Part shown: piece after piece, positions 17,986-26,229 of the stretch | How positions within the stretch are numbered: position 1 is the stretch's first letter | Layout of the letters: the number at the start of each line of letters is the position of its first letter | Source of the DNA: DASUPK01 sp963774305 | GTDB lineage: Bacteria; Actinomycetota; Thermoleophilia; Solirubrobacterales; 70-9 | NCBI GenBank assembly: GCA_963774305.1 | Contig: CAVZEM010000005.1 | Span: 253,164-317,163, forward strand | DNA length: 64,000 nucleotides | Reading direction: 5' to 3' | Notes under the pieces: model-generated | The model's input: only the letters and a program-made list of their open reading frames with translations | Database searches by the model: none | What the model was told of the DNA's origin: nothing | Program-made: the position numbers and the translations under genes

Positions 17986-18392
17986 AGCAGTGCCTCCTGG
18001 TCCGGATTGTCTTCCCCGAGCAGGACGCTGGGGTCGCTGTCGACGGCGGTGACCTCGTTGTCGTCGTTGACGTGCACGACGACGGGCGAGTAGCGCTCGA
18101 GGTCGCTCTCATCGAAGGCTCCGAAGCTGGCGACGGTCACCTTGTGGCCGGTGCGGACGAGCCGGGCGGCTGCGCCATTCACCTGAACCGTTCCCGAGCC
18201 CTCCTCGCCCTCGATCGCGTAGGTGACGAAGCGGGCGCCGTTGTCGATGTCCCAGACGTGCACCTGCTCGTTGACCAGCAGATCCGCCTGCCGCATCAAG
18301 GCCGGGTCGAGGGTGATGCTGCCGACGTAGTCGACGTCACAGTCCGTGATCGTCGCGCGATGGATCTTCGACTTGAGCATCTGACGCTGCAT
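17982..18392 (-). CDS. panD: PanD, aspartate 1-decarboxylase
   Basis: PanD is a pyruvoyl enzyme that makes beta-alanine from L-aspartate for pantothenate. The 136-residue proenzyme carries the self-cleavage site in DYVGSITLDP, cut between Gly and Ser so that the Ser becomes the pyruvoyl group, and it keeps LKSKIHRATIT before it and NGAAARLV after it. The length is near the family norm with a slightly long acidic tail (DSDPSVLLGEDNPDQEALL). It overlaps panC by 1 base and panB by 4, forming one tight operon. Confidence 0.96.
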   Translation of the reverse strand: MQRQMLKSKIHRATITDCDVDYVGSITLDPALMRQADLLVNEQVHVWDIDNGARFVTYAIEGEEGSGTVQVNGAAARLVRTGHKVTVASFGAFDESDLERYSPVVVHVNDDNEVTAVDSDPSVLLGEDNPDQEALL

Positions 18393-19261
18393 CAGGCCTC
18401 CCTGTTCGGAGTGATCACGACGTTGTCGATGAGGCGGGCCCTGCCCACCCGGGCCGCGACCGCCACCAGCACGGGCCGCCCGTTCAGCTCGGCCACGGGG
18501 GAGAGGTCCTCCGCGGCGCGCGCCTCCACGTACTCCGGCTCGATTCCGGAGTTACGAAGCTCGTTTCTGGCCGCCTCCACCAGGGCGTCGGTGGAGGTCT
18601 CGCCGTCGCGGGCCGCCTCCTCGGCCGCCCGCAGGGCGCGGGAGATCGCGGTCGCCCGCTCGCGCTGCTCCGCCGTCAGGTAGGCGTTGCGGGAGCTGAG
18701 CGCCAGGCCGTCGTCCTCGCGGACGGTCGGCAGCACGGCGATCTCGATGGGGAAGTCGAGGTCCCTGGTCATCCGCTCGATCACCAGGGCCTGCTGGGCG
18801 TCCTTGCGGCCGAAGTAGGCGACGTCGGGCTGGACCGAGTTGAAGAGCTTGGCGACCACGGTGGTGACCCCACTGAAGTGAGACGGGCCCCGCTGGTCGG
18901 GATTGCCCTCCAGCACGCCGGTCAGCGAGTTCGCCACTTCGACCGAGGTGGCGAAGCCCTCCGGGTACATCTCGGCGCCATCCGGCATCCAGAGCAGGTC
19001 CACGCCCTCCAGGGCGGCAAGCTCGGCGTCGCGGTCCTCGTCGCGCGGGTAGGCGTCGAGGTCCTCGCCCGGCCCGAACTGGGTGGGGTTGACGAAGAGG
19101 CTGACGACGACGACGTCGCAGTCCTCGCGCGCCTGGCGCATGAGGGAGAGATGACCCTGGTGGAAGTAGCCCATCGTCGGGACGAGGCCGATGCGCTTGC
19201 CATCCCGGCGCGAAGCGGCCAGCGCCTCGCGCAGCTCGCTCCTCTTCCGGACGATCTTCAT
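18392..19261 (-). CDS. panC: PanC, pantothenate synthetase
   Basis: PanC condenses pantoate and beta-alanine using ATP. In the 289-residue protein, GLVPTMGYFHQGHLSLMRQAR holds the HxGH nucleotide-binding motif. FVNPTQFGPGEDLDAYPR, FSGVTTVVAKLFNSVQPDVAYFGRKDAQQ and LALSSRNAYL (the KMSKS-like loop region) follow in order. The start ATG at 19261 overlaps the stop of the DUF2520 gene by 4 bases. The frame is intact although its panB neighbour is not. Confidence 0.97.
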   Translation of the reverse strand: MKIVRKRSELREALAASRRDGKRIGLVPTMGYFHQGHLSLMRQAREDCDVVVVSLFVNPTQFGPGEDLDAYPRDEDRDAELAALEGVDLLWMPDGAEMYPEGFATSVEVANSLTGVLEGNPDQRGPSHFSGVTTVVAKLFNSVQPDVAYFGRKDAQQALVIERMTRDLDFPIEIAVLPTVREDDGLALSSRNAYLTAEQRERATAISRALRAAEEAARDGETSTDALVEAARNELRNSGIEPEYVEARAAEDLSPVAELNGRPVLVAVAARVGRARLIDNVVITPNREA

Positions 19262-20031
19262 GCCGAGACCTCGTCTGCGACCGCCTCCGCACGCGCGGCA
19301 AGGGCGTCGTAGAGCGGAAGGAGCTCGGGTGCGGTCTCGGCGAGTGCCGCGCGGTGGCGCTCGACGGTGGCATGATCGCCGCGGGCGATCGGGCCGGTCA
19401 GGGCCGCCGGCCCGCGCTCGGCCCAGTTGGCGGCCGTGCGCAGCACCAGCGGGGCGAGGAGCTCACGGGCGTCCTCGATCCCCAGCCGTTCGACCAGCTC
19501 GACGGCGGACTCCTCCAGCGCGACCAGGAGGTTCGACGCCATCGCCGCAGCGGCGTGGTAGGCGGCGCGACTCTCCTCTGGGACCTCGAACGGCCTCATC
19601 CCGAGCGCTTCGGCAAGCGACCGGGCGTATGCGACAGCGGTCTCGTCGGACCCGGCGATCGCGGCGGGGGTCCCGCCGACCGCGGTCTCGCCGTCCGCGA
19701 AGGTCTGCAGTGGGTGCAGAGAGAAGGTCGAGGAGCCGCGCTCGCGGGCAGCCGTCAGCGCGTCCAGCGTGCCGGCGCCGCTGACGTGGCCGACGAGAGG
19801 CGGAGCCGCTTCCGCAACGCGCGCGCAGACCTCAGCGATCGCGTCGTCGGGGACGCAGAGCAGGGCCGCGCCGGCCCCGGCGATCGCCTCGTCATTCCTC
19901 GCGAGCCGGACGTCGATTCCGGCAAGCTCCGCGGCCTTGGCCAGCGAGCCGCCCACGCGGCCACGGCCGACGATCACCAGCTTCGTGGCGCTCAGGGGGG
20001 ATGGGAGGTGATCCCGTTCCAGTTCCCGCAT
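19258..20031 (-). CDS. Rossmann-fold DUF2520 oxidoreductase in the pan operon
   Basis: The 257-residue protein begins TKLVIVGRGRVGGSLAKAAELAG (GxGxxG dinucleotide site). LLCVPDDAIAEVCA and HVSGAGTLDAL follow, and then the helical DUF2520 domain (SRAAYHAAAAMASNLLVALEESAVEL). It is the first gene of a four-gene operon, DUF2520-panC-panD-panB. Ketopantoate reductase (PanE) is missing here, so this NAD(P)-type protein is a fair candidate for that step; this is inference from context. ATG 20031 gives a normal N-terminus, while the longer frame to 20196 is intergenic. Confidence 0.87.
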   Translation of the reverse strand: MRELERDHLPSPLSATKLVIVGRGRVGGSLAKAAELAGIDVRLARNDEAIAGAGAALLCVPDDAIAEVCARVAEAAPPLVGHVSGAGTLDALTAARERGSSTFSLHPLQTFADGETAVGGTPAAIAGSDETAVAYARSLAEALGMRPFEVPEESRAAYHAAAAMASNLLVALEESAVELVERLGIEDARELLAPLVLRTAANWAERGPAALTGPIARGDHATVERHRAALAETAPELLPLYDALAARAEAVADEVSA

Positions 20032-20262
20032 GGGAGATACCAGACGGCTTTCTTCGATGGACGAGGTGTCGGTGCGTGAAGTTCGAGTGGGTCCGCGCTG
20101 ATTGGAGTCGCGGCCCACGGCGAAGTATAGAGAGCGATCCTGGCCAGCCAGCCAGTCGCGATTGACGCGGCCGCGGTGTTTATGGCGGCCGTTCAAGAAG
20201 GGCCCAATTTGCGAGGCGCCATGCGCACCTATTGATCATGTCCCGGAACTACCATCAACCCG

Positions 20263-20556
20263 GTGCCGATCTACGAGTTCGCCTGTGAGTCATGCGGCCT
20301 CCGCTTCGAGGAGCTGGTCGGCTCCCACGTCGGTCTGGAGATCGCCGACGTCGTCTGCCCGGAGTGTGGGTCGGCGAAGGTGGAGCGCCAGCTCTCCACC
20401 TCGTACGCGCCGCTGCAGCACCAGATGACGCCGAACCAGCGGCGCCGGCTGGAGGACAAGCGCGGCACGGATCGCGATGGCGCCAAGGAGCGCTTCAAAC
20501 GGCAGCGCGCGGCCGAGAAGCGCGCCGCAGCCAGGCGGAGCGGTGAGAGCTCGTGA
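20263..20556 (+). CDS. FmdB-type zinc-ribbon protein
   Basis: The 97-residue protein starts MPIYEFACESCGLRFEELV with a second CPECGS at about residues 37-42. This is the CxxC...CxxC zinc ribbon of the FmdB/CxxC_CXXC_SSSS regulatory family. The C-terminal half is a highly basic helix (RRRLEDKRGTDRDGAKERFKRQRAAEKRAAARR), suggesting RNA, DNA or ribosome contact. The start is GTG 20263. Its TGA overlaps the uracil-DNA glycosylase start by 4 bases. Confidence 0.87.
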   Translation: MPIYEFACESCGLRFEELVGSHVGLEIADVVCPECGSAKVERQLSTSYAPLQHQMTPNQRRRLEDKRGTDRDGAKERFKRQRAAEKRAAARRSGESS

Positions 20557-21206
20557 GCGACGCCGAGTCCCGCCGCCAGGCGCTGGTCGAGGTCTACAAC
20601 GAGGCGTCGGTCTGCGAGCGCTGCGCGCTTTCTGAGACGCGCAACCGGGTCGTCTTCGGATCCGGCAATGCGGACGCCGACCTGATGTTCGTCGGCGAGG
20701 CACCGGGCGCGGAGGAGGATCGCCAGGGGCTGCCGTTCGTCGGTCGCGCGGGGGGCCTCCTCACCGAGCTGCTTGAGGGCATCGGGATGAAGAGGGAGGA
20801 CGTGTTCATCAACAACGTGCTGATGTGCCGACCGCCCGGGAATCGAGACCCGCAGCCCGAGGAGATCGATTCGTGTCGACCATGGCTCGAGCAGCGGATT
20901 GGGCTAATTCAGCCGCGAGTGATCTGCACCCTCGGCAACTTTGCGACCAAGCTGCTCACCGCCAACCAGACGGGCATCACCAAGGTCCACGGGGTGCCGC
21001 AACGGCACCTGATCGGCGGCCGCTTCGTCTACCTGCTGCCGCTCTTCCATCCCGCCGCCGGACTCCGCACACCGCGGGTGGCCGAGCAGCTCCGCGAGGA
21101 CTTCCGTCAGATCCCCGACCTGCTGGCCCAGCCGGTTCCGGAGCCGGAGCCGTTGGTCCCGGACCGGGAGCCCGAGCCGGACCAGATGGGCCTGTTCGGC
21201 GGCTGA
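20553..21206 (+). CDS. Type-4 uracil-DNA glycosylase (4Fe-4S)
   Basis: The enzyme removes uracil from DNA. The 217-residue protein shows CERC at residues 21-24, the first two iron-sulfur ligands. GEAPGAEEDRQGLPFVGRAGGLL (motif A), NNVLMCRPPGNRDPQPEEIDSC with the other Cys ligands, and LLPLFHPAAGLR (motif B) follow. The C-terminus is an acidic Pro/Glu tail ending QMGLFGG. The start GTG 20553 overlaps the zinc-ribbon gene, and the stop overlaps the probable CTG start of tsaE. Confidence 0.92.
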   Translation: MSDAESRRQALVEVYNEASVCERCALSETRNRVVFGSGNADADLMFVGEAPGAEEDRQGLPFVGRAGGLLTELLEGIGMKREDVFINNVLMCRPPGNRDPQPEEIDSCRPWLEQRIGLIQPRVICTLGNFATKLLTANQTGITKVHGVPQRHLIGGRFVYLLPLFHPAAGLRTPRVAEQLREDFRQIPDLLAQPVPEPEPLVPDREPEPDQMGLFGG

Positions 21207-21607
21207 CCGAGACGACCAACAGCGCGGCGGAGACCGAGGCGCTCGGCGAGCGGCTGGCGACCGACCTTGGCCCAGGTGACGTCGTCCTGGTCAGCGGCGA
21301 ACTGGGAGCGGGGAAGACGACCCTGATTCGTGGCGCGGCACGGGCGCTGGGCGTCACCGAGCCGGTCACGTCCCCGACCTTCACGATCGGCCACACCTAC
21401 CGCGGTCGGGTGCCCGTCTCGCATCTCGATCTCTACCGCCTCGCCGACCTCGGCCAGGAGGATCCGGCGCTTCTCGACGATTACCTGACGCCCGAGGCGG
21501 TGGCGTTCGTCGAATGGCCCGGTGCCGCGGAGCCGTGGCTCGATCGCGTGACGCGGCGCGTAGAGCTCCGGCACGCGGGCGGCGACGAGCGCGAGATCGT
21601 TCTCTAG
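21203..21607 (+). CDS. tsaE: TsaE, ATPase for t6A tRNA modification
   Basis: TsaE is the P-loop ATPase that works with TsaB-TsaD in making N6-threonylcarbamoyladenosine at tRNA position 37. VSGELGAGKTTLIRGAARALG is the Walker A region. VTSPTFTIGHTY and VSHLDLYRLADL are the usual TsaE landmarks, and VAFVEWPGAAEPWL carries the conserved E-W-P. No ATG, GTG or TTG lies near the N-terminus. A CTG at 21203, overlapping the upstream TGA, gives a normal 134-residue protein and is my choice; an indel hiding the start is the alternative. Confidence 0.9.
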   Translation: MTETTNSAAETEALGERLATDLGPGDVVLVSGELGAGKTTLIRGAARALGVTEPVTSPTFTIGHTYRGRVPVSHLDLYRLADLGQEDPALLDDYLTPEAVAFVEWPGAAEPWLDRVTRRVELRHAGGDEREIVL

Positions 21608-21705
21608 GCCCTCGCGGCTGTCATCGCGTGCTCATCACCTCGTCATGGCGGCTTCATGCCGGCTTCGTACCGTCGCCTCAATTGATCGAATCCCAAGGAG
21701 GCATG

Positions 21706-22458
21706 ATGAGGGCGACATCCGCAAGAACGATGGGGGCGATGGCGACGCTCGCGGCCGCGGTCGCCATGGCGGCCGGCACGGCAACCGAGGCGGCGACTGC
21801 CAGCCCAGGCGTTCCCGCACCGAAGGCTTCTCATTTCGGGAACGGGTCCAATCGCGTCACCAATCCGTGGTTCCCGCTGGCGCGGGGCTCGACCTACGTC
21901 TACGACGGCCAGAAGGACGGCAAGCAGGCGCACGACGTGATGACGGTCACCAGGAAGACCAAGGCGATCACCGGCATCCGGGCGGCGGTCGTCGCTGACC
22001 GCCTCTTCCTGAACGGCCAGCTTGCCGAGCGTACGACCGACTGGTACGCGCAGGACAAGCACGGCACGGTCTGGTACCTCGGCGAGAAGACTGCCGAGCT
22101 CGACGCGAAGGGCAAGGTCACCAGCACGGAGGGCTCGTTCTTGAATGGACGGGACGGCGCGAAGGGCGGGATCTTCATGCCCACGCACCCGGCGGTCGGT
22201 CAGTCGTTCCAGCAGGAATCGTTCAAGGGTCAGGCCGAGGATCGCTTCCGGATCCTCGACATGGCCACCAGCATCACCACGCCCGCAGTCTCATCCAATC
22301 ACGTGATGCTGACCGAGGAGACGACCCCGCTGGAGCCCGGCGTCGTCGACCACAAGTACTACGTGCAGGGCATCGGTACGGTCAAGGAGCAGCAGGTCGC
22401 CGGAGCCCAGCCCGGGCAGGCGGAGGAGACCCAGCTGATCTCGTTCCACGCGGGCTGA
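21706..22458 (+). CDS. Secreted protein with signal peptide
   Basis: The 250-residue protein has a clear N-terminal signal peptide (basic RATSARTMGAMATLAAAVAMAAGTA, cleavage probably after an Ala-x-Ala near residue 30). The mature part is beta-rich and contains NPWFPLARGSTYVYDGQKDGK, a pattern I associate with secreted actinobacterial hypothetical proteins. DWYAQDKHGTVWYLGEKTAEL follows. No catalytic motif is recognised. AAGGAGG at 21695-21701 best supports the second of two adjacent ATGs (21706). It interrupts the t6A cluster between tsaE and tsaB. Confidence 0.8.
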   Translation: MRATSARTMGAMATLAAAVAMAAGTATEAATASPGVPAPKASHFGNGSNRVTNPWFPLARGSTYVYDGQKDGKQAHDVMTVTRKTKAITGIRAAVVADRLFLNGQLAERTTDWYAQDKHGTVWYLGEKTAELDAKGKVTSTEGSFLNGRDGAKGGIFMPTHPAVGQSFQQESFKGQAEDRFRILDMATSITTPAVSSNHVMLTEETTPLEPGVVDHKYYVQGIGTVKEQQVAGAQPGQAEETQLISFHAG

Positions 22459-22491
22459 GGGGAACGAATTTCTCCGGGCGGCGGTCTGCGG

Positions 22492-22725
22492 CTAGTACCC
22501 GTAGCCGCCGCTACCGCCACTCGATCCCTGCGTTCCCTGCTGGTTGAGCTCGCTCTGGACGCTCTGCGCCTGCTGCTGCGCCTGGGTCTGAAGGGACCTC
22601 GCCGTGTCGACCGCGTTCTTCAGGTCCTCTCCGCAGCCGCTTGCCGCGAGTGCGAAGACCACCAACGCGGCGCCCACTGCTGCCGCGCGCCGCGGGGACC
22701 CGGCCCGTTTGGGTCTATCAGTCAT
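22492..22725 (-). CDS. Small lipoprotein, sister of the next gene
   Basis: The 77-residue product has an N-terminal basic region and a hydrophobic stretch ending in the lipobox ALAASGC, so Cys would be lipidated at the outer face of the membrane. The mature part is a short Gln-rich amphipathic helix (QTQAQQQAQSVQSELNQQ), followed by a Gly/Ser tail ending GGSGGYGY. The plan matches the upstream gene at 22728-23036, including the terminal GGYGY, so the two are probably a tandem duplication. The function is unknown. Confidence 0.7.
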   Translation of the reverse strand: MTDRPKRAGSPRRAAAVGAALVVFALAASGCGEDLKNAVDTARSLQTQAQQQAQSVQSELNQQGTQGSSGGSGGYGY

Positions 22726-22727
22726 GG

Positions 22728-23036
22728 CTAGTAGCCGTAGCCACCGCCGGACTTCGAGGTGGAGATCTGGCTCTGGACGCTTTGCACCTGCGACTGGACG
22801 CTCTCGACCTGGGTGCTGATGCTCTGCCCCTTCTGCTGGACGGTCGAGAGGGCTCCCTGCGCCGTCGAGAGCCCGCCCTGGACCGACTGGATCGCGTTGC
22901 TGACGTCGTTGCCGCTGTTGTCGCTGCCGCACCCGGCGGCGATCAGCCCGGTCCCGGCGCCCAGAGCGCCCACTGCGAGAACCGCCGCAATCCTTCGGGC
23001 GCGTGGTGCTGAAAACCTGCTGGACTGCTCGGACAT
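22728..23036 (-). CDS. Small lipoprotein with coiled-coil and GGGYGY tail
   Basis: The 102-residue product has a basic N-terminus, a hydrophobic segment and the lipobox GLIAAGC. The mature part is a Gln/Ser/Val heptad-type helix (SVQGGLSTAQGALSTVQQ, QVESVQSQVQSVQSQIS), then GGGYGY at the very end. The repeating VQSQ units suggest a coiled coil standing off the membrane, with an aromatic/Gly tip. Two bases separate it from its sister gene downstream. It is divergent from tsaB. Confidence 0.75.
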   Translation of the reverse strand: MSEQSSRFSAPRARRIAAVLAVGALGAGTGLIAAGCGSDNSGNDVSNAIQSVQGGLSTAQGALSTVQQKGQSISTQVESVQSQVQSVQSQISTSKSGGGYGY

Positions 23037-23096
23037 GGTGTCTCTCCTTCTCCCACGGTCGATGGACGCCGATTCCGTTGACCCCGGACTCTAGTG

Positions 23097-23808
23097 ATGG
23101 TGGTACTCGGTGTCGATACGGCGACGGCCGACGCAGTGGTGGGGGTTGTCGCGGACGATGAGGTGCTCTACGAGGCCCGCGTGGATCCGGGTCCCGACGG
23201 CCGACCGCGGCACTCACAGGTCCTCCTGCCCGAGATCGAGCGCGGCGCCGAGGCCGCCGGCGGCTGGGAGTCGGTCGATCGGATCGCGGTGGGCATCGGA
23301 CCGGGGTCCTTCACCGGACTTCGCATCGGGATCGCGACCACGCGCGCCTTGGCCCAGGCGAGGGGAATCCCGATCGTCCCGGTCGGCTCCCTGACAGCGC
23401 TGGCGCGGGGCATCGTCACCTCGCCCGAGGGAGGCGGCCGGCCGGCGCTGCCGGTGATCGACGCCCGGCGTGGTGAAGCGTTCGCTGCGCTGGTCGACGA
23501 GGATGGGGCCGAGCTCTGGGCTGCCGTTCGTCGCGCCGCCGGAGGAGTTGGAAGATCGCGTGCGGGAGCTCGACCGAGCCCCGCTGGCGGCCGGAGACGG
23601 GGCGCTACGATTCGCCGCAGAGCTGGAGGCCGCCGGCGCCACGGTTGCCCCGCCCGAGGACCCGATCCACCGAGTTGCCGCACGGCACGTCTGCGTGGTG
23701 GGGGAGGCGGCGGTCGAGGCGTCGCCGGACCAGATCCAACCCCTGTATCTGAGACCGCCCGATGCAAAGAGATGGCTTGAGCGAGATCGCGGAGTCCCCG
23801 GGGGATGA
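23097..23808 (+). CDS. tsaB: TsaB, t6A complex scaffold (one frame break)
   Basis: TsaB is the inactive paralogue that pairs with TsaD in t6A synthesis. VLGVDTATADAVVGVV, ESVDRIAVGIGPGSFTGLRIGIATTRALA and LPVIDARRGEAFAAL are diagnostic. After GAELW the frame slips; dropping one G from 23518-23520 gives LPFVAPPEELEDRV and an intact tail ending at TGA 23808 (about 236 residues). ATG 23097 follows a GTG at 23094, and either may be used. It overlaps rimI by 47 bases and leads the rimI-tsaD group. Confidence 0.92.
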
Positions 23809-24268
23809 GCGGGGCGAACTGAGGCTGCGCCGTCTCGGATACGGAGACCTTCCCTCGGTGATCTCCATCGAGCGGCGTTCGTTCCCGACCCCCTGGTCGC
23901 TCGCGATGTTCGTCCTCGAGCTGTCCAAGCCGTCCGGGATCTGCCTGGCGGCCGAGGACGCCGAGGGGCTGGTCGGCTATCTGGTCTGTGCGCGCTACGA
24001 CGACGTCTGGCACCTGATGAACGTCGCCGTCCATCCGGAGCGCCGCCGTCGCGGCGTCGCCACGGAGCTGATCGAGCGCCTCTTCGAGGAGGCGGGGGCG
24101 GGATCGCGCTTCACGCTCGAGGTCAGGGTCTCCAATTCGCCGGCGATCGAGATGTACCGCCGCTTCGGATTCCGCTCGGCCGGCCGTCGCCGCCGCTACT
24201 ACCACGACAACGGCGAGGACGCACTGATCATGTGGCTCGAGGCCGCCGAGGGCGCCTCCGTGGCTTGA
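23762..24268 (+). CDS. rimI: RimI, ribosomal-protein/N-terminal acetyltransferase
   Basis: The 168-residue GNAT protein has ISIERRSFPTPWSLAMF, the RimI-type acceptor-binding region. VHPERRRRGVATELIERLF is the acetyl-CoA pyrophosphate loop (R/QxxGxG/A), and LEVRVSNSPAIEMYRRFGFRSAGRRRRYY is the classic RimI C-terminal motif. The family acetylates the N-terminus of ribosomal protein S18 or similar targets. It sits between tsaB and tsaD, a very common actinobacterial order. Its TGA overlaps the TTG start of tsaD. Confidence 0.92.
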   Translation: MQRDGLSEIAESPGDERGELRLRRLGYGDLPSVISIERRSFPTPWSLAMFVLELSKPSGICLAAEDAEGLVGYLVCARYDDVWHLMNVAVHPERRRRGVATELIERLFEEAGAGSRFTLEVRVSNSPAIEMYRRFGFRSAGRRRRYYHDNGEDALIMWLEAAEGASVA

Positions 24269-25266
24269 TTCTCGCGATCGAGACCTCGTGCGACGACACC
24301 TGCGCCGCCGTCGTCGATGGGGCGCGGATCCTCTCCAACGTCGTCTCCTCGCAGGCCGAGTTCCATGAGCGCTACGGCGGCGTCGTGCCGGAGGTGGCCT
24401 CCCGCCACCACCTCGAGCTGGTCAACGCGGTGATCGCGGCCGCGCTCGATGAGGCGGGCATCCAGCTGGCCGAGGTCGATTCGATCGGCGTGACGCAGGG
24501 GCCGGGGCTGATCGGGGCGCTGCTGGTCGGGCTGAGCTCCGCCAAGGCGATCGCCGCGGCGCATCGCCGGCCGCTGGTCCCTGTCGACCATCTGCACGGT
24601 CATGTCGCAGCCAACTTTCTCGAGCCGGATCCACTCGAGCCGCCATTCCTCTGCCTGATCGCAAGCGGCGGGCACACCCTGCTGGCCGGGGTGACGGAGC
24701 ACTCCTCCTTCGAGACCCTCGGCTCAACCGTCGACGACGCCGCCGGCGAGGCCTTCGACAAGGGCGCCCGCCTCCTCGGTCTCGGCTATCCGGGCGGCCC
24801 CGCCATCCAGGCTGCGGCCGAGGCGGGCGATCCGCGAGCCTTCGAATTTCCCGTGGCGATGAGCGAGCGCGGGCTGGACTTCAGCTTCAGCGGGCTCAAG
24901 ACCTCGCTCGTCTATCGCGTTCGCGACCTCGGCCCGGAGGAGACCGAGCGGCACCGCGCCGACCTCGCCGCCTCCTTCCAGCGCGCCATCGTCGATCAGC
25001 TCGTGAACAAGCTGGAGCGTGCGGCGCGCTCCGGCGATTGGCCCGCGATCGCGCTGGGAGGCGGGGTGGCGGCGAACGCCGAGCTTCGCGAGCGCACCCG
25101 GGCCCTCTGCGACGAGCTCGGGCTGCGGCTGAAGCTCGTCCCGATCTCGCTCTGCACCGACAACGCGGCGATGATCGCCTCCGCCGCCCGGTTCACGGAG
25201 CCGATCGCCTATCCCGACTACCTCGGCTTCGATGCGAGCGCCGAATCGACGCGCCTCGCTGTCTAG
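24265..25266 (+). CDS. tsaD: TsaD, t6A threonylcarbamoyltransferase
   Basis: TsaD transfers the threonylcarbamoyl group to A37 of ANN-decoding tRNAs. LAIETSCDDTCAAVVD starts the ASKHA fold. VPVDHLHGHVAANFLE holds the metal-binding His pair, FLCLIASGGHTLL and FDKGARLLGLGYPGGP follow, and LGGGVAANAELRE and LCTDNAAMIA complete the active site. I chose TTG 24265 because it overlaps the rimI stop (TTGA) and puts LILAIETS at the N-terminus, giving 333 residues, the normal length. Confidence 0.96.
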   Translation: MILAIETSCDDTCAAVVDGARILSNVVSSQAEFHERYGGVVPEVASRHHLELVNAVIAAALDEAGIQLAEVDSIGVTQGPGLIGALLVGLSSAKAIAAAHRRPLVPVDHLHGHVAANFLEPDPLEPPFLCLIASGGHTLLAGVTEHSSFETLGSTVDDAAGEAFDKGARLLGLGYPGGPAIQAAAEAGDPRAFEFPVAMSERGLDFSFSGLKTSLVYRVRDLGPEETERHRADLAASFQRAIVDQLVNKLERAARSGDWPAIALGGGVAANAELRERTRALCDELGLRLKLVPISLCTDNAAMIASAARFTEPIAYPDYLGFDASAESTRLAV

Positions 25267-25301
25267 ATGATGGGGCGCGTCGACCGAGGCGCGGTCGCCT
25301 T

Positions 25302-25550
25302 ATGAAGCGACTGGTTTTGTACGGGCGGCCTGACTGCCACCTCTGCGACGAGGCGCGTGCCGGCCTCGAGCAGCTTCGCCGCGACGGGGTGGCCTTCGAC
25401 CTGGACGAGGTCGACATCGAGTCCGACGATGGATTGCTGCGCCGCTATCTCGAGCGGATTCCCGTGATCGAGCTGGACGGCGAGATCGTCTCGGAGCTCT
25501 GGCTGGACGCGGACGGCCTGCGGGCCCGTCTCGATACCTTGTCCGCATGA
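25302..25550 (+). CDS. Glutaredoxin-like (DUF836) protein
   Basis: The 82-residue thioredoxin-fold protein begins KRLVLYGRPDCHLCDEAR with a CHLC redox pair, and has RIPVIELDGEIV with the cis-Pro. It belongs to the small glutaredoxin-like DUF836 group seen beside redox genes. ATG 25302 gives the standard compact fold. Its stop overlaps the ATG of rex by 4 bases, so the two are expressed together, which fits a redox-response operon. Confidence 0.88.
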   Translation: MKRLVLYGRPDCHLCDEARAGLEQLRRDGVAFDLDEVDIESDDGLLRRYLERIPVIELDGEIVSELWLDADGLRARLDTLSA

Positions 25551-26221
25551 TCGAGGACGTGGCGGCCGAGACCGCCGAGCAGCAGCCCTCGGAGCTCACG
25601 GACGGGGATCGCCTCTCGCTCGGGGTGGCCGCGAGGCTCTCCCGCTACCTCCAGGTGCTGACCCAGGCCCGGAAGATGGGGAAGGACACGATCTCCTCCC
25701 AGGAGCTCTCGGACTACACCCACATCAACTCGACCCAGATCCGGAGGGACCTCTCCGGCTTCGGCAAGTTCGGCAAACGGGGGGTCGGCTACAACGTCGA
25801 CTCGCTGGTCCAGGAGATCAGGAAGATCCTCCGCACCGCCGGCCAGCACAACATTGCCCTCTTCGGCGCGGGCCACCTTGGACAGGCCATCGCCAGCTCC
25901 GACATCTTCGCGGACCACGGCTTCCGGATCGTGGCGATGTTCGACGTCGACCCGATCGTGATCGGACGTCGCGTGGGCGGCCTGGAGGTGCGTTCCTTCG
26001 ACGAGATCGACGCGGTCGTTGAAGGCGAGCAGGTGGTCGTCGGGGTACTCGCCGTGCCGCCCGACGCGGCTCAGGAGGTCGCCGACAGGCTGGTCAAGGC
26101 GGGGGTGAAGATCATCTTCAACTACTCCGAGCGGCTCCTGCAGGTGCCGCCGGACGTCACCGTGCACACCTCGAGCCCCGCCGTGGACCTGCTCTACGCC
26201 CTCTACTTCTATTTGACCTAG
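25547..26221 (+). CDS. rex: Rex, NADH/NAD+-sensing transcriptional repressor
   Basis: Rex reads the NADH/NAD+ ratio and represses fermentation and respiration genes. The 224-residue protein has an N-terminal winged helix (RLSRYLQVLTQARKMG, THINSTQIRRDLSGFGKFGKRGVGY, residues about 30-82). A Rossmann domain with ALFGAGHLGQAIA (residues 104-115) and the conserved IIFNYSERLLQVP swap helix region follow. It overlaps the glutaredoxin-like gene. I saw no clear Rex operator (TTGTGAANNNNTTCACAA-like) in front of its operon. Confidence 0.95.
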   Translation: MIEDVAAETAEQQPSELTDGDRLSLGVAARLSRYLQVLTQARKMGKDTISSQELSDYTHINSTQIRRDLSGFGKFGKRGVGYNVDSLVQEIRKILRTAGQHNIALFGAGHLGQAIASSDIFADHGFRIVAMFDVDPIVIGRRVGGLEVRSFDEIDAVVEGEQVVVGVLAVPPDAAQEVADRLVKAGVKIIFNYSERLLQVPPDVTVHTSSPAVDLLYALYFYLT

Positions 26222-26229
26222 GCCAGGTT

